Source of the DNA: Rattus norvegicus
Lineage: Eukaryota > Chordata > Mammalia > Rodentia > Muridae
Direction of reading: 5' to 3'
Assembly (NCBI RefSeq): GCF_036323735.1
Contig: NW_026947399.1
Location: 221,535 to 285,534 of the forward strand
DNA length: 64,000 bases
Numbering within the stretch: the stretch's first letter is position 1; every line of letters starts with the position of its first letter. Below, in pieces: positions 24,986 to 37,681 of the stretch. The position numbers and the translations under genes are program-made. Below the pieces are notes generated by a model, which was given only the letters and a program-made list of their open reading frames with translations, had not been told where the DNA came from and ran no database searches.

Positions 24986-27900
24986 TTAGTCGGTTGAACC
25001 TAGGTTTGGTTGGCATTTTTGTTCAGATGGGGTCTCAAGCCCATTAACTCTTTCAGGCCTTGCTCTGATTCCTTTAGCAGGGGTCGCATTCTCAGTACAG
25101 TGGATTGCTGCTGACATTTGCCTAAGTATTTGCTGTATTCTGGCTGTGTCTCTCAGGAGAGATCTACATTGGTTCCTATCAGCCTGCATTTCATTGATTC
25201 ATCCTTTTTACCTAGTTTACTGGCTGTATATGTATGGGCCCCATGTGGGGCAGGCTCTGAGTGGGTGTTCCTTCTGCCTCTGTTCTACAATTTGCTTCCC
25301 TATTCCCTGACAAGGGTATTCTTGATCCCCTTTTAAAGAAGGAGTGAAGCATTCACATTTTGGTTCTGTGCATCTAGGGTAATTCGAGAATTTGAGCCAA
25401 TAGCACTTATCAATGAGTGCATACCATGTATGTGAATCTGTGATTGGATTACCTCACTCAGGATGATATTTCCAGTTCCATTCATTTGCCTATGAATTTC
25501 ATAAAGACATTGTTTTTGACAGCTGAGTAATATTCCATTGTGTAGATGTACCACATTTTCTGTATCCATTTCTCTGTTGAAGGCATCTTGGTTCTTAGCT
25601 TCTGGCTATTATAAATAAGGCTGCTATGAAAATAGTGGAGCACGTGTCTCTTTTATATGAAGGGACATCTTTTGGGTATATGCCCGAGAGAGGTATAGCT
25701 GGGTTCTTAGGTAGTTCAATGTCCAATTTTCTGAGGAACATCCAGACTGATTTCCAGAATGGTTGGACCAGTCTGCAATCCCACCAACAATGGAGGAGTG
25801 TTCCTCTTTCTCCACATCCTCGCCAGCATCTTCTGTCACCTGAGTTTTTGATCGTAGCCATTCTAACTGGTTTGAGGTGAAATCTCAGTGTTGTTTTGAT
25901 TTGCATTTCCCTTGTGTGTAAAGATGTTGAATATTTCTTTAGGTGTTTCACTGACATTCGATATTCTTCAGCTGTGAATTCTTTGTTTTGCTCTGAACCC
26001 CATTTTTCAATAGGGTTATTTGTCTCCTGCAGTCTAACTTCTTGTTTTCTTTGCATATTTTGGATATTACCCTTCTATCTGTTGTAGGATTGGTAAAGAT
26101 CTTTTTTCTGTCTGTTGGTTGCCATTTTGTCCTAAGAACAGTGTCCTCTGCCTTACAGAAGCTTTGCGGTTTTATGAGATGGCATTTGTTGATTCTTGAT
26201 CTTAGAACATGAGCCTTTGGTGTTTTGTTCAGGAAATTTTCTAAAGTGCCCATGTGTTCCAGATGCTTCCCCACTTTTTCTTCTGTTAGTTTGAGGTTAT
26301 CTGGTTTGAAGTGGAGGTCCTTGATCCAGTTGGACTTTAGCTTTTTACAGGGCAGTAAGAGTGGGCCAATTTGCCTTCTTCTACATACTGACCTCCAGTT
26401 GAACCAGCACCACTTGCTGAAAATGCTATCTTTTTTTCCATTGGATGGTTTTGGCTCTTTCTCAAAAATTAAGTGACCATGGGAGTATGGGTTAAGTTCT
26501 GGGTCTTCAATTCTATTCTACTGGTTGATTTGCCTGGCTCTGTCTCAATGCCATACAGTTTTTATCACTGTTGCTCTGTAATACTAGAGTTCAGTGATAG
26601 TGATTCCCAAGGAAGTCCTTTTACTGTTGATGATAGTTTTAGCTATTCTGTGTTTTTTGTTATTCCAGATGAAATAATGAATTGTACTGTCTAACTCTAC
26701 GAAGAATTGGATTGGAATTTTGATGGGGATTGGAATTAATTTGTAGGTTGCTTTTGGTATAATGGCCATTTTTACTATATTATTCCTGCCAGTTCATGAG
26801 CATGGGAGATCTTTCCATCTTCTGAAATCTCCTTCACTTTCTGCAGAGACTTGTGGTTCTGCTCATATGCTCATATCTTTTACTTGCTTGGATAAAGTCA
26901 CCTTGAGATATTTATATTATTTGAGGCTATTGTGAAGGTTGTCATATGCCTAGTTTCTTGCTCTGCTAGTTTAGCTTTTGTGTAGAGTTACTTTTATACC
27001 CAGCCACTTTGCTAAAATTGTTTATCAGGCTCAGGAATTATCTTGTGAAACTTTTGAGGTCACTAAGTATACTATCATATCATCTACAAACAGTGCTATT
27101 TTTACTTCTTCCTTGCCAGTCTATATACCTTTGACCTCCTTTTGTTGTTTGCTTCCTCTGGCTAAGACATCGTGAACTACATTGTATAAATTGTGAGAGA
27201 GTGGACAGCCTTGTCATGTCCCTGATTTTAGTGGGATTGCTTCATGTTTCTCTCCATTTAATTTAATGTTAGCTACTGGTTTGCTGTATATGATTAGGAA
27301 CGGTCCTTATGTTCCTATAATTTCCAGGACTTTTATCATGAAGTAGTTTTAAATTTTTTCAAATGTTTTCTCAGCATGTAATGAAAGGATCATTGGGTTT
27401 TTATCTTTGAGTGTGATTATATAGTGGATTATGTTGATGGTTTCTATATACAAAACCATCCCTGCATGCCTGGGATAAAACCTACATGATCATGATGGAT
27501 GATTTTTTGATGTGTTCTTGGACTCAGTTTGCAAGTCTTTATCGAGTATTTTTGCACCAATATTCATAACGGAAATTGCTCTGAAGTTTTCTTTTTTGTT
27601 GGGTCTTTGTGTGGTTTATGTATAAGAGTAATTGTGGCTTCATAAAAGGAATTCGGTAGTGCTCCACCTGTTTCAAATTTGTTGTATAGTTTGGACAGTA
27701 TTGGTATGAAATGTTCTATGAATATTGGATAGATTTCTGAACTAAACCCATCTGATCTTGGACTCCTTTTATGTTGGGAGGCTTTTAATGATTGCTTGTA
27801 TTTCTTAACAGTTATTGGTTGTTTAAACGGTTTTTCTGTTCCTGATTTAGCTTTGGTACCTGGAATTTGTCGAGAAAATTGTCCTTTTTCTCCATATTTT

Positions 27901-29248
27901 CAAGTTTTCTTGAATATGGGCATTTGTAGGACAATCTGATAACTTTTTTTTAAATTATTTTTTCAGAGCTGGGGACCGAACCCAGGTCCTTGTGCTTGCT
28001 ACAGAAGTGCTCTACCATTGAGCTAAATTCTCAACCCCCGATAAATTTTATAATTTGCTCTGATTCTGCTGTTATTTCTCCCTTTCCGTTTATGATTTTG
28101 TTATTTTGGAAACACTCTGTGTGCCCTCTGGTTAGTCTGGCTATGGGTTAATGTATCCTGTTGATTTTCTCAAAGAACCAGCATTTGGTTCTCTTCATTC
28201 TTTGTATAGTCCCCTTTTTTTCTACTTGGTTGATTTCAGCTCTGAGTTTGATTATTTCCTGCCTTCTACTACACCTGTGAATATTTGCTTCTTTTTGTTC
28301 TAGAGTTTTAGGTGTGCTGTCAAGCTGCTGCTGTATGCTCTCCCCTGTTTCTATATGCAGGCACTCAGAGATATGAGCTTTCCTTTTAGTATAGCTTATA
28401 TTAGTCCCAAAAGTTTGGGTATATTGTACCTTAATTTTCATGAAATTCTAAGAAGTCTTTAATTTCTTTCTTCATTTCTTCCTTGACCAAGTTATCATGG
28501 AGTAGAGCATTGTTCAACTTCCATGTATATGTGGGTGTTCTTTCCTAATTGTTATTGAAGAACAGTTTTAGCCCATGGAGTCTGGTAGGATTCATTGGAT
28601 TATTATTATCTTTCCATATTCTTTTAGGCCTGGTTTTTGATTGATTATATGATCAATTTTAGAGAAAGTGCCATGAAGTGGTGAGAAGTTATATCCTTTT
28701 GTTTTATGATAGAATGTTCTAAAATATCTGTTAAGTCCATTTGGTTTATAACTTCTGTTAATCTGTCTATGTCTCTGTTTAATTTCTGTTTCCCTGATCG
28801 GTCTAATGATGAGAGTAGGGCGTTGAAATCTCCTGCTATTATTATTTGCGGTGCCATATGTTCTTTGAGCTTTAGTAAGGTTTCTTTTATGTATGTAGGT
28901 GCCTTTGTATTTGGAGCATAGATATTTATGATTTAGAGTTCATCTTGGTGGATTTTTCCTTTGATGAATATGAAGTGTCCTTCCTTATGATTTTTAATGA
29001 CTTTTGGTTGAAAGTAGATTTTATATGATATTAGAATCGCTACTCCAGCTTGCTTCTTCAGACAATTTGCTTGGAAAGTATTTATCCAGCCTTTTACTCT
29101 AAGGTAGTGTCTGTCTTTGTCTCTGAAGTGTGTTTCCTGTAGTTCAAAACGCTGGGTCCTCATTACATATCAAGTTTGTCAATCTGTGTATTTTTAGTGG
29201 AAAATTGTGTCCATTGAAGTTGAGAGATATTAAGGATTAGTGATGGTA
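24986..29248 (-). pseudogene. L1 ORF2 with 3' UTR part (endonuclease/reverse transcriptase), inactivated
   Basis: Recognisable pieces are the endonuclease core at 28,645-28,857 (motif AGDFNALLSSLDRS), an upstream endonuclease piece at 28,933-29,163, a linker at 28,148-28,441, and the C-terminal zinc-knuckle region at 25,595-26,056 (RCWRGCGERGTLLHCWWDCR). The coding portion ends near 25,333. The reverse transcriptase tetrad reads FVDD at about 27,085 rather than FADD, keeping both aspartates. The expected start codon position near 29,248 is mutated, and stops and indels break the frame many times. Confidence 0.9.
27944..28038 (-). mobile_element. ID SINE nested in L1 ORF2
   Basis: Reverse-orientation ID element (T-rich tail, 'gagctggggaccgaaccca' B-box side, 'taccattgagctaaat' A-box side). 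A target-site duplication of about 10 bases with one mismatch is seen (gataactttt at 27,938-27,947; gataaatttt at 28,040-28,049). It is younger than the L1 it interrupts. Confidence 0.94.
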
Positions 29249-29319
29249 ACTTTCTCTTATTTTCATATTGAAGGTTAGTTTACGTTTGTGTGCTTCTCTT
29301 TGTTTTGTTGTGAAAAGAT

Positions 29320-30427
29320 TAATTTCTTGCTTTATCTATGATTTTACCTGACTCCTTGTATTGGGGTTTGCCAGTTAGTTTCCTTTGTCTTACTCGATAT
29401 GTAAAAATATATTGTGTAAATTTGGTTTTGTCATGGAATATCTTGGTTTCTCCAGCTATGTTAATTGAGAGTTTTGCTAGATACAGTAACCTGGGCTGGC
29501 CTTTATGTTCTCTTAGTGTTTGTATGACATCTGTCCAAGATCTTCTGGGTTTCATAGTCTCTGGTGAGAATTCTGGTGGAATTCTGACAGCTTTGCCTTT
29601 ATATGTTATTTAACCTTTCCCTTTACTGCTTTTAATATTTATATTTCTTTTGTGAATTTGGTGTTTTGACTTTTATGTGATTGGATTATTTCCTTTTCCA
29701 TTCCAGTCTATTTGGAGTTCGAGTTCGGTAGGCTTTGTGTACGTTTATGGACATCTCTTCCTTTAGATTATGGAAGTTTTCTTTTATAATTTTGTTGAAG
29801 ATATTACTGTCCCTTGATGTTGGCAGTCTTCACTCTCTTCCATCCTGTTATCTTTAGGTTTTATCTTCTCATTGTGTCCTGGATTTCCTGTATGTTTTGG
29901 GCTAGGAGTTTTTTTCGGTTTTACATTATCTTTGACAGTTGTGTCAATGTTTTCTATGGAATCTTCTGCTCATTAGATTATGTGTGCTATCTCTTTTATA
30001 CTGTTGGTGATTCTAACATCTGTGACTCCTGGTCTCTGTCCTAGGTTTTCCATCTTCAGGGTTGTCTTCTTCTGTGTTTCTTTATTGTTTCTATTTCCAT
30101 TTTTAATTCCGGGACGGTTTTGTTCATTTCCTTCTCCTGTTTTGTTGTTTTCCCAGTAGTTCTTAAGGTACCTTTTTGTTCCCTCTTTATGGGATTCTAC
30201 CTGTTTACTTCTGTATTTTTTTACTGTCCTGTATTTTCTTACGGAAGTTGTTTATGAACTTCTTAACATCCCCCATGGTTATGATAAAATGTGAACTTAA
30301 ATCTAGATCTTGCTTCTCTGGTGTGTTTGGATATCCAGTGTTTGCTTTTGTGGGAGATTTGGGCTCTGAATGAGCCTAAGTAGTCTAGATTACTGTTGTT
30401 TGAGTTCCTGTTCTTGCCTCTAGCCAT
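29320..30427 (-). pseudogene. L1 ORF1 (RNA-binding/chaperone protein), frameshifted
   Basis: The start is clear: ATG at 30,427 opens MARGKNRNSNN, the usual rodent L1 ORF1 N-terminus. A frameshift follows within about 40 codons, after which the expected PNTPEKQDL segment appears in another frame. The C-terminal RNA-binding part is open at 29,319-29,555 (LAKLSINIAGETKIFHDKTK). It cannot make a normal ORF1 protein. Confidence 0.9.
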
Positions 30428-31600
30428 CAGGTTGTCTCTAGAGTTAGCTTGTCTTGCTCTTTATGACAGTGGCTTGACAGTCCTGTATGCTCGTGTGTCA
30501 GGACGGCTGTAAACCTGTTTTCCTGATTTCTTTTAGCCAGTTATGGGAACAGAGTATTCTGCTCTCAGCCGAGTAGTTTCTCCTGTCCACTGGCTTTCAG
30601 CTCTCCCTGTGGGCAGGAACCAGAAGGAAATTCACATACTTCTCCTAGGTCCTTCTGTGCGGGTGGGGGCACAGAAGGCACAAGGTGTTTCCCTCTTGAG
30701 ACAGGAATTTGGGGATAGAATAGTATCCTCTGGTTTCCCAGGAGTGTCCGCTCCTCTGAAAGTATAGTTCCCCCACCCTCTGGATTTGTGTGCAGTGAGC
30801 TATTCATCCAGTTCATTTCAGATCCAGGCACAGTCTGGGACATGGTGCTCCTACAGTTTTACTCCTCTATATTCCTGGGTCCAGTAGCACTATGCTCTTT
30901 TGTCTGGGGCCAGAGATGTGGGTAACAGTGGGAAGACATGGGAGCCTCTTTTCCTTGTAGGCTCAGTATTGTGCACAATACTGGATAATCAGCTCTCTCT
31001 CCCACAGCGTCTAGGAGCAGGGAGCTCTGGGCCGGGATGACGAGTTTCAGGAGAAAGCTAGAAACTGGAAGTGCCTGGTCCCAGAAGAGTTCTGCCTTTG
31101 CTTGTTCTGAGTCCACCAGTCAGGTCACTTAGAGCAGAAAAGTTGGATTTACCACTGGTCTCAGGCCAGAAGTCATTCCACAGCTGACTTTCAGCTCTTT
31201 ATGAGAGCCACAAGCAGAAATGTCCTACCCCTACCGCTCCTAGGTCCCTATGCACAGGAGGCCCAGTTGGAGCTAGGTGGTTTTCAGGGGTTTCCACCCC
31301 TCTGATGCTCTAAGTCTTCCAATCCCATGAGATTTGGGTGTAGGATGCATTTGGACTAAACCAGATAAAGATGCAGTTTGGACTGCAGGGCTCCTGTACC
31401 TTGACTCCTACTATATTCATGTATCCAGAGGCACTGTGCAGTTTCCTCTTGGGCTAGGGATGTCGGCACAGGTGGACAGAAGTGGCAGTCTCTCCTTCCC
31501 TGAGGTCCCAGTATTGCCCACTCTTCTGGGTGATCAGCTCTCTGTCACACAGAGATTCCAGAGGAGTTTCAAATGTTCATTCCCTATCCTGTAGGTCTCT
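30428..31600 (-). promoter_or_regulatory. L1 5' UTR with two promoter monomers
   Basis: Two related segments of roughly 600 and 450 bases (about 30,540-31,140 and 31,141-31,600) share order and wording, for example 'ctttcagctct', 'ctcctaggtcc', 'ggtgatcagctctctgtc' against 'ggataatcagctctctctc'. In rat L1 such tandem monomers carry the internal pol II promoter. The upstream edge at about 31,600 is where similarity ends. Promoter activity today is not shown. Confidence 0.8.
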
Positions 31601-34160
31601 AATCATTCCAATTCTCCTCCAAAGTGTGATGGACAAGAACCCTCTGGTCAAGGGGAGGTACAACAGGCCCCATCAGAAAAAGAGGGCTGCAAAACTACTT
31701 CTCTTAAAGGTAATCTCAGTGATTATTCATATTCCACAAATGGATTAATACATGCCCCCTCTCCACCGGAGACTTTAATACCGTTGATAGCTGCCAAAGC
31801 AGGGCAGAGAGCTATGTCCAATCCGAAAGACAGTCAAAGATGTCCCCAATCTACATCAAAGTGCCTAATGCAATCTGCTTAGGGTAAAGCGAATTTTAAA
31901 CCTGATTCTGCTGAAAAAGGGGGTTTCAGAACTTCCCTATTAAACCAAGAGGAACTTAAAAGCCCTCCACTATTAAAAATGAGATTAAATCATCACTTAT
32001 GGTCCAGAGTGACAAAATGCAGTCACAAATCCCAAAGTGAAACTCAAAACGCACATACCAGCCCAAGCAGAGACAAAACTTTCTGCATGTACAACATTAG
32101 ATCAAGGACCATTGACAATTTCAGAAGGGGCTCTTCAGTGTTCCATACCAAAGCAAGATGTGGTAGAAAATTCTGAGTCCACCAAAGGAACTCTTGTGCC
32201 TTCAGCATATAAAAAATATGATCTAGCACCCTCACCATCTCCCCCAGTACTTACAATGTCACTATACAACAGAGAATTATTCAAATATCCTCTACCACCG
32301 AAAAGGTCCCTCCTGACTTGTCATCAGGCCCAAAAGAACCAAGTTTATCACAACACACAGTCAATGAGCCATGCAGACTCCATATTTATACAAAGTGCAG
32401 AGAAGATACAACATCCCCTACCTCCTCAAGGGACTCTAGGTCATTCTGTCCTGTAAGGAGAGGCTCCAAATTTTTCCACATATACAGCAGAGATGCTAGC
32501 ATTTCCCAAAACTTAGCAGAATTCTCTGAGTAGTACTCTATCTCTTAAAGAGACTGTGAGAGAAGAAACATCTACAAAAGGAGTTCTACCCACAGCCACA
32601 TATGTAGAAATGGCTTGCCGATGTGACACATGTACAAAAGATGTTCTAGGACATATTCCATCTGTAGAGAAGGTTATGGATTCAACCATATATGAACCAG
32701 GAGTGGGGGAACATGATAACGAAATACCAGTGTCTGTACCATCCTCAACAGCTGAGGAAAGGGATTGCTTGGATTGCATTTGTGCAAAAGAATGGATATG
32801 AGTTCTGCTAACTTCACAGGTGTCTATACGAACTTCTTAATCTCCTCAAGCTCAGCCAACATCCACAAACACAAAAGACGCTACAGACTCTTCCAAATAT
32901 TCCCAAAGGGTATCCAGTCCTTCTTTATACCCACAAGCAGACCCAGAACATCTGCAAAATACTTCTAAGGCTCTGGATTTTACCTTATCTCCTGAAGGTG
33001 CCTTCGAAGCCGTTTTGCCTATCAAGCAGGCTAGGGAACCTGACACTTCTATATGAAAGTCTGATTCCATTTCTCCCGCAGAAGAAAATTTTCTTGGAAC
33101 TTCCACAATTACACAACGATGTGTAGAAACATCCTTATCTGCTCATGAGGCTCCCAGATCTTTCACATATGTCCATGATGCTCTAGAAGAAGTCACATCT
33201 TCAGAGGTAGCTCTAATACCTAACCACCATTCTGATGTCACAGTCAGGATTTCTATACATATACATGATACATTAAGACCTTCCTCATCTGAGAAGGATG
33301 TCTGAGGATCTACTGCAGCTGAACAGCATGCTTTACAATTATCCCTCTCTACCCAAGTAGATTTATATCACATGTGCACTCTGGGAAGAAATAGATTGCA
33401 TTCTCCCTCTACCATAGTGGACCATAAGCATCCAGTCTCTAGAAACACAGGGTTAAGATTTGATCCTTCGGATGGAGTCTTGAGAACTTTCTCCTCTGAG
33501 GAAGACAGTTGTGAATTGGGATATTGTGTCATCTTCTGGAAACAAAGAGACACCAAAAGATACAACTACTCCTCAGGTGAGTCCCACACATTCTCCATCT
33601 GTCCATAGGCCCTTTGAATTTTCCAAAAATGACGAAGGAATTTTGGAAAGTTGCCAATCCTTACAAGGGCATACTGGACATTCCGTATTGTCCCAAGGTG
33701 CTCAAGAAACTCACTTTTCTACCAAAATGCATGTTCACCGTCTGCCCAGGGTTTCAGGGAATTTCTTCACACTGCTCTAGGGCTCCAGTAAGTGTTGTCC
33801 ATGCTCAAAGTGATTTGTCATTGTGCAAATTAGACTTCAAAATTACAAAAGCTTTTTTTATATTTTCAAAGGTCTGAGGGAAAGTCCACATCGAAAAATA
33901 TCTTTTAGACCTTGTGCCATCAGCCCAAGTATATCAGAAATATTCCATGTCTTCTAAAGCATCCAAAAATCAATCTGGCTTAGCAGTCTTCCTGGGAAAC
34001 ATTTACCATCAGCCGTACAATCCCCAGGACCAATGAAATAAAAAAGGGGTATCTAGAAACTTTACCATCTGCCCAAAGGTCTTTAGAATGTTCAGCAACT
34101 TCTCCAAGATCACAGTTAAACCAGAGATCAAAAAAACTAAAGCCATCTTCCCAGGGTGTT
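31601..34160 (+). pseudogene. Exon-like block, Ser/Thr/Pro-rich and degenerate, unrecognised
   Basis: This stretch is not L1, SINE, LTR or the macrosatellite. Plus-strand open pieces (31,482-31,748; 32,037-32,456; 32,556-32,801; 33,372-33,608; 33,511-33,780) have protein-like composition rich in Ser, Thr, Pro and His, with a recurring phrase: QGTLGHSVL near 32,425-32,455 and QGHTGHSVLSQG near 33,664-33,705. The pieces are in different frames and closed by stops, so it looks like one decayed, internally repetitive coding exon. No start, splice site or homologous intact copy is visible in this window. It abuts the L1 5' end on one side and a macrosatellite unit on the other. I do not recognise the family. 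Confidence 0.4.
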
Positions 34161-35305
34161 TTCCCAAGAACCACGTTTCTTTTTTTCTTTTATACCAAGA
34201 CAAAAGACCAGCTTCCTTCTCCCCATCTCTGATCTCTTAATCCTGTTTGTTCACCCTCCCAAATGGCTCTTTACTCTGAATTAGAGGCCAATTAGTAAAC
34301 CATAGATATATGGAAGGAATATCTGAGAGACAATTGCTGACGAAGCAACACTTGTTACGTCACAGAAGAAGCTAGGGCTCTCCAGGATACAAGGGATTTT
34401 TCATGGAGGGCCTAATGATGATGTCACTGAGAACTGCCATGGCCTACCTGCTAAACAGCTTTCCTTACATTGACCAGTTTCAAGTGTGCCCTTTCCAGTA
34501 GTGTCCCCTTTGACACAGGGTAAAACTTCACATGCTACATCTCTCTAAAGCTAGAGATTTCTCTGCTTCATTAGTGGTCACATGCTCTGAATGGAGAAAG
34601 TTAGGCAAGGGCTTAGCATGGGTAGAAAATATCTAGGAACAAGGAGTGAAGGAGATTCTTCTGGAGATTAATTTCATTCCCACGTCCAATCCTGTGAAAT
34701 ACAATTCAAATCACTACGTTTTCTCAGTTTCCCATGTGCCAATATTTTCCCTACAGACCTTTAATTTACTGGATATTTTGTTACATTTTTTGATTGTACA
34801 TTCATTGACAGGGGACATTCTATATATTCCTGCATGAGTACTCAAAAATTTCATTTTTCGAATTCCATTTTTTGCAATAAATTTGGTAAACAAACTTGAC
34901 CCAGCTATAGCGTGAATGTAACAGTGGAAATATTGTGTACTACTTCAAATGATCAACTCCCAAATAATTATAATATCCAAAGATTAACAGACATCAGTTA
35001 AGCAAAGACAACAATGACTATAGAATGCAGTTCTATAGTTCTATTACATATCTTTTCTCTAATATCTATCTTCCTGTATTCCCAGGGCAAGACATGAGAG
35101 TTTTTCAGTCCAAACGTCAGTTTCAGGGGGATGTGCAGCAAAATGTATTGCTTGAGGTCCAGTGAAACCTCAACTTCAGCAGGTTCATAAGAACAGGAAG
35201 GAATCTATTTGGCATTGTCATTTGTGGATCCTATATTCTTGACCTAATTGCACAGAATCCATGTAAATATTCCACTAAAATTCATAGTTGTAGGAGCCAT
35301 TTTAT
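34160..35305 (+). repeat. Macrosatellite unit 5, 5'-truncated
   Basis: Starts mid-unit at the 'ataccaagacaaaagaccag' landmark directly after the exon-like block and continues in the same order as units 1-4 to the junction TA run near 35,305. It carries TTACGTCA at 34,355-34,362 and TGATGTCA at 34,419-34,426. It lacks the L1 head because of truncation. Confidence 0.85.
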
Positions 35306-36912
35306 ATATATATATAAAATCAGGCACCAAAACTGGATAAGATTGATGAAGCTAAAATGTGCATTCTGCCAATAAACAGTTATAGATCTTTCATTAGAGA
35401 GACAGCCAGAGCATGTCAAATACAGAAGTGATTGCTAGTGGCAAACCAGATAACTGAAAAAAGACCCCTTGTTTGTAGATGTTGAGAAAGGATTTCAAGA
35501 ACTGAATGGACTTTCAACCAAATAAGAAAAACAAGTTCAACTAACCTGAGCTTTCTGGTACTAAACCAATATTCAAAGACTGTTTATAGACAGACTTATG
35601 GCTCCAACTGCATATGTGGCAGAGTATGGTGATTTTGGGCATCAGTGATAGGATAAGCCCTTGGTTCTCCCTAGTTTTTATTGCTAGTTCAAGGGAATGT
35701 CAAGGCTCAGTAAAGGCGTTATAGAAGAAGGGTAAGAAGACCAGTTAGGAATCTTATGAACAAGAAACTGGGAAAGAATATAACATTTGAAATGTAAATA
35801 TAGAAATACCCATTTAAAAATGCTATAAAATTTGCTAAAAAAATTAAAAAAAATTAAAGAAAGAAAAGAAAAGAAAATTAGCAGCTAATCAGACCTATTG
35901 GCTCAGTAATCCAAATGGTCCCTATCAGGGAATTATAGTCAGAATAATACTAGTGGAAAGTCTGAGGTGATGAAGTCCAAATTTGGAGCAATTCTCTCTC
36001 TCAAATACCAGTATCAGAACATACTAATCTATAAGTATCCAAATAATTGAGTAATTACCTCTGAGCTGAGGATACAATACATGTTTTTTACTTCTTCCTT
36101 AGGACCATTTTCTTCTGGGCAGAAAGAATAAAAACGATGAGTTCTAAGGAAAAGAACAGTGTCCTTCACAACACCTGGCCTTTTGGATAAAGATATTAAT
36201 GATATAAACTCTCTGACTTCCAGGAACCATTAGAAGCAGGGAAGTCAGGATGCTTCTGAGAGGCTCCAGCACCTGAATCCCGTATGTGGAGGGCTAAGGT
36301 CATGTCTGTGTCTCAAGTGAATATACTCAACTCCTACCAAGGACTGAGATTTCCCATAATCCATGCATATCTTCCTTTTTTTTTTACCAAGACAGAAGGC
36401 CAGCTTTCTTTTCCACACCTCTGATTTCTTCATCCTCTTTGTCCTCCCTCCTAAATGGCCCTTTACACTGAATTAGCAGCCAATTAGTAAACCCTATATG
36501 TACTGAAGGAATATTGGAGAGGTACATTGAATAGATTCAAGAATGTGATTTGCAGGTGTGTCTCCTATGACACAGTGGAAACCTGTACGTACTACAAACT
36601 TCATCTCTCCAAGTCTAGATACTTCTCTTTCCTGTATTAGTGTTTACATGGTCTGAATGGAGACAGTTATTCAGGGGCTTGGCATGAGTAGAAAACATCT
36701 AGGAACATAGGATGGAGGAGATTCTTCTGGATCATAATTCTATTACCAGGTCCATTCCTGTGATATACAGTTCAGTTTCCTAGGTTTTCTTTGTTTCCCA
36801 AAAACCTGTATTTACCCTACAGACCTTTAATTGAGTGTATATTGTATTTCATTTTCTATTTGAACATTCCTTGATTGGGGAATATATCTATATCTATATC
36901 TATATCTATATC

Positions 36913-36944
<32 letters not shown>

Positions 36945-37063
36945 TTATATACGTATATATTCTGGAATATATATATATATATGTATATATATATTATATA
37001 CGTATATATATTCTGGAATATATATATATATATATATATTTATGTGTGTGTGTATATATTCTG

Positions 37064-37105
<42 letters not shown>

Positions 37106-37474
37106 CAGAATGTACCTACTTCGAATGATAAACTCCCAAATGCTTATTTTATCCAAAAAATAGCAGATATCAATAAAACAAAGGACAACATTGACTATAG
37201 AATGTGGTTCTATTTCCAATTAAGTATCAGTTCTTTCATATCTACCTACCTGTGTTCCCACCATGATTATTTCTTCAGGCCATACATCATACTTAGGAGG
37301 ATGGGCAGTGAGAGGAATGGCTTGAGGTCCAGTTAAACATCAACCTCAATAGGTTCCTAAGAACAGGAGTGAGATTATTTGCCATTGTCATTTGTGAATT
37401 CTACATTCTTTAGCTAGTTGCGCACAATCCATGCTAAAATTCTACCTAACCTCATTGCTGTAGGAGACACCAAA
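35306..37474 (+). repeat. Macrosatellite unit 6, with an internal deletion and TA expansion
   Basis: Full-order copy with its L1 3' UTR head at about 35,325-35,880. An internal deletion near 36,520-36,545 removes the segment that holds the TGATGTCA pair in other units. Further on, the segment that normally reads 'cctgaatgtgtactc' is replaced by a large TA-rich expansion at 36,883-37,103. Confidence 0.85.
36883..37103 (+). repeat. TA-rich satellite with 'tattctggaata' interspersed
   Basis: About 220 bases of TATATC/TATA runs in which 'tattctggaata' recurs three times, with a reverse-complement 'tattccaga' at the end. The spacing is roughly 55-65 bases between copies. The three YIYIYI-rich open frames across it are shadows of the TA repeat, not genes. 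Confidence 0.93.
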
Positions 37475-37681
37475 TATATATATATATTTGAATATATATA
37501 TATTCATAACTGGATATGAGTGATGAAGCTATGAAGAGCATTCTGCCAGGTACCGGATATAGCTCCTTCCTAAGAGAGACAGCTAGAGCATATCAAATAC
37601 AGAAGTGAATGCTAGTGGCAAACTAGTTTACTGACAACTGATATGTTGTTGGTAGATTTTGAGAAGGGATTACAAATGCTG

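Larger units (their letters stand above)
24691..31600 (-). mobile_element. Near full-length LINE-1 with rat-type 5' UTR monomers, dead
   Basis: In minus orientation this runs: 5' UTR monomers (about 31,600 down to 30,430), ORF1 (30,427 to about 29,320), a short intergenic spacer, ORF2 (about 29,248 to 25,333), 3' UTR and tail (to 24,691). The total of about 6.9 kb is close to full length. All coding regions carry frameshifts and stops. An ID SINE sits inside ORF2. The last 295 bases (24,691-24,985) also occur in the right arm, where this L1 is cut off at 42,926, so the inverted duplication ended inside this element. Confidence 0.93.

Noticed and set aside
36835..37336. Three overlapping plus-strand open frames of 79-153 codons rich in Tyr-Ile
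   Set aside because: They are translations of the TA microsatellite at 36,883-37,103 and have no non-repeat homology.
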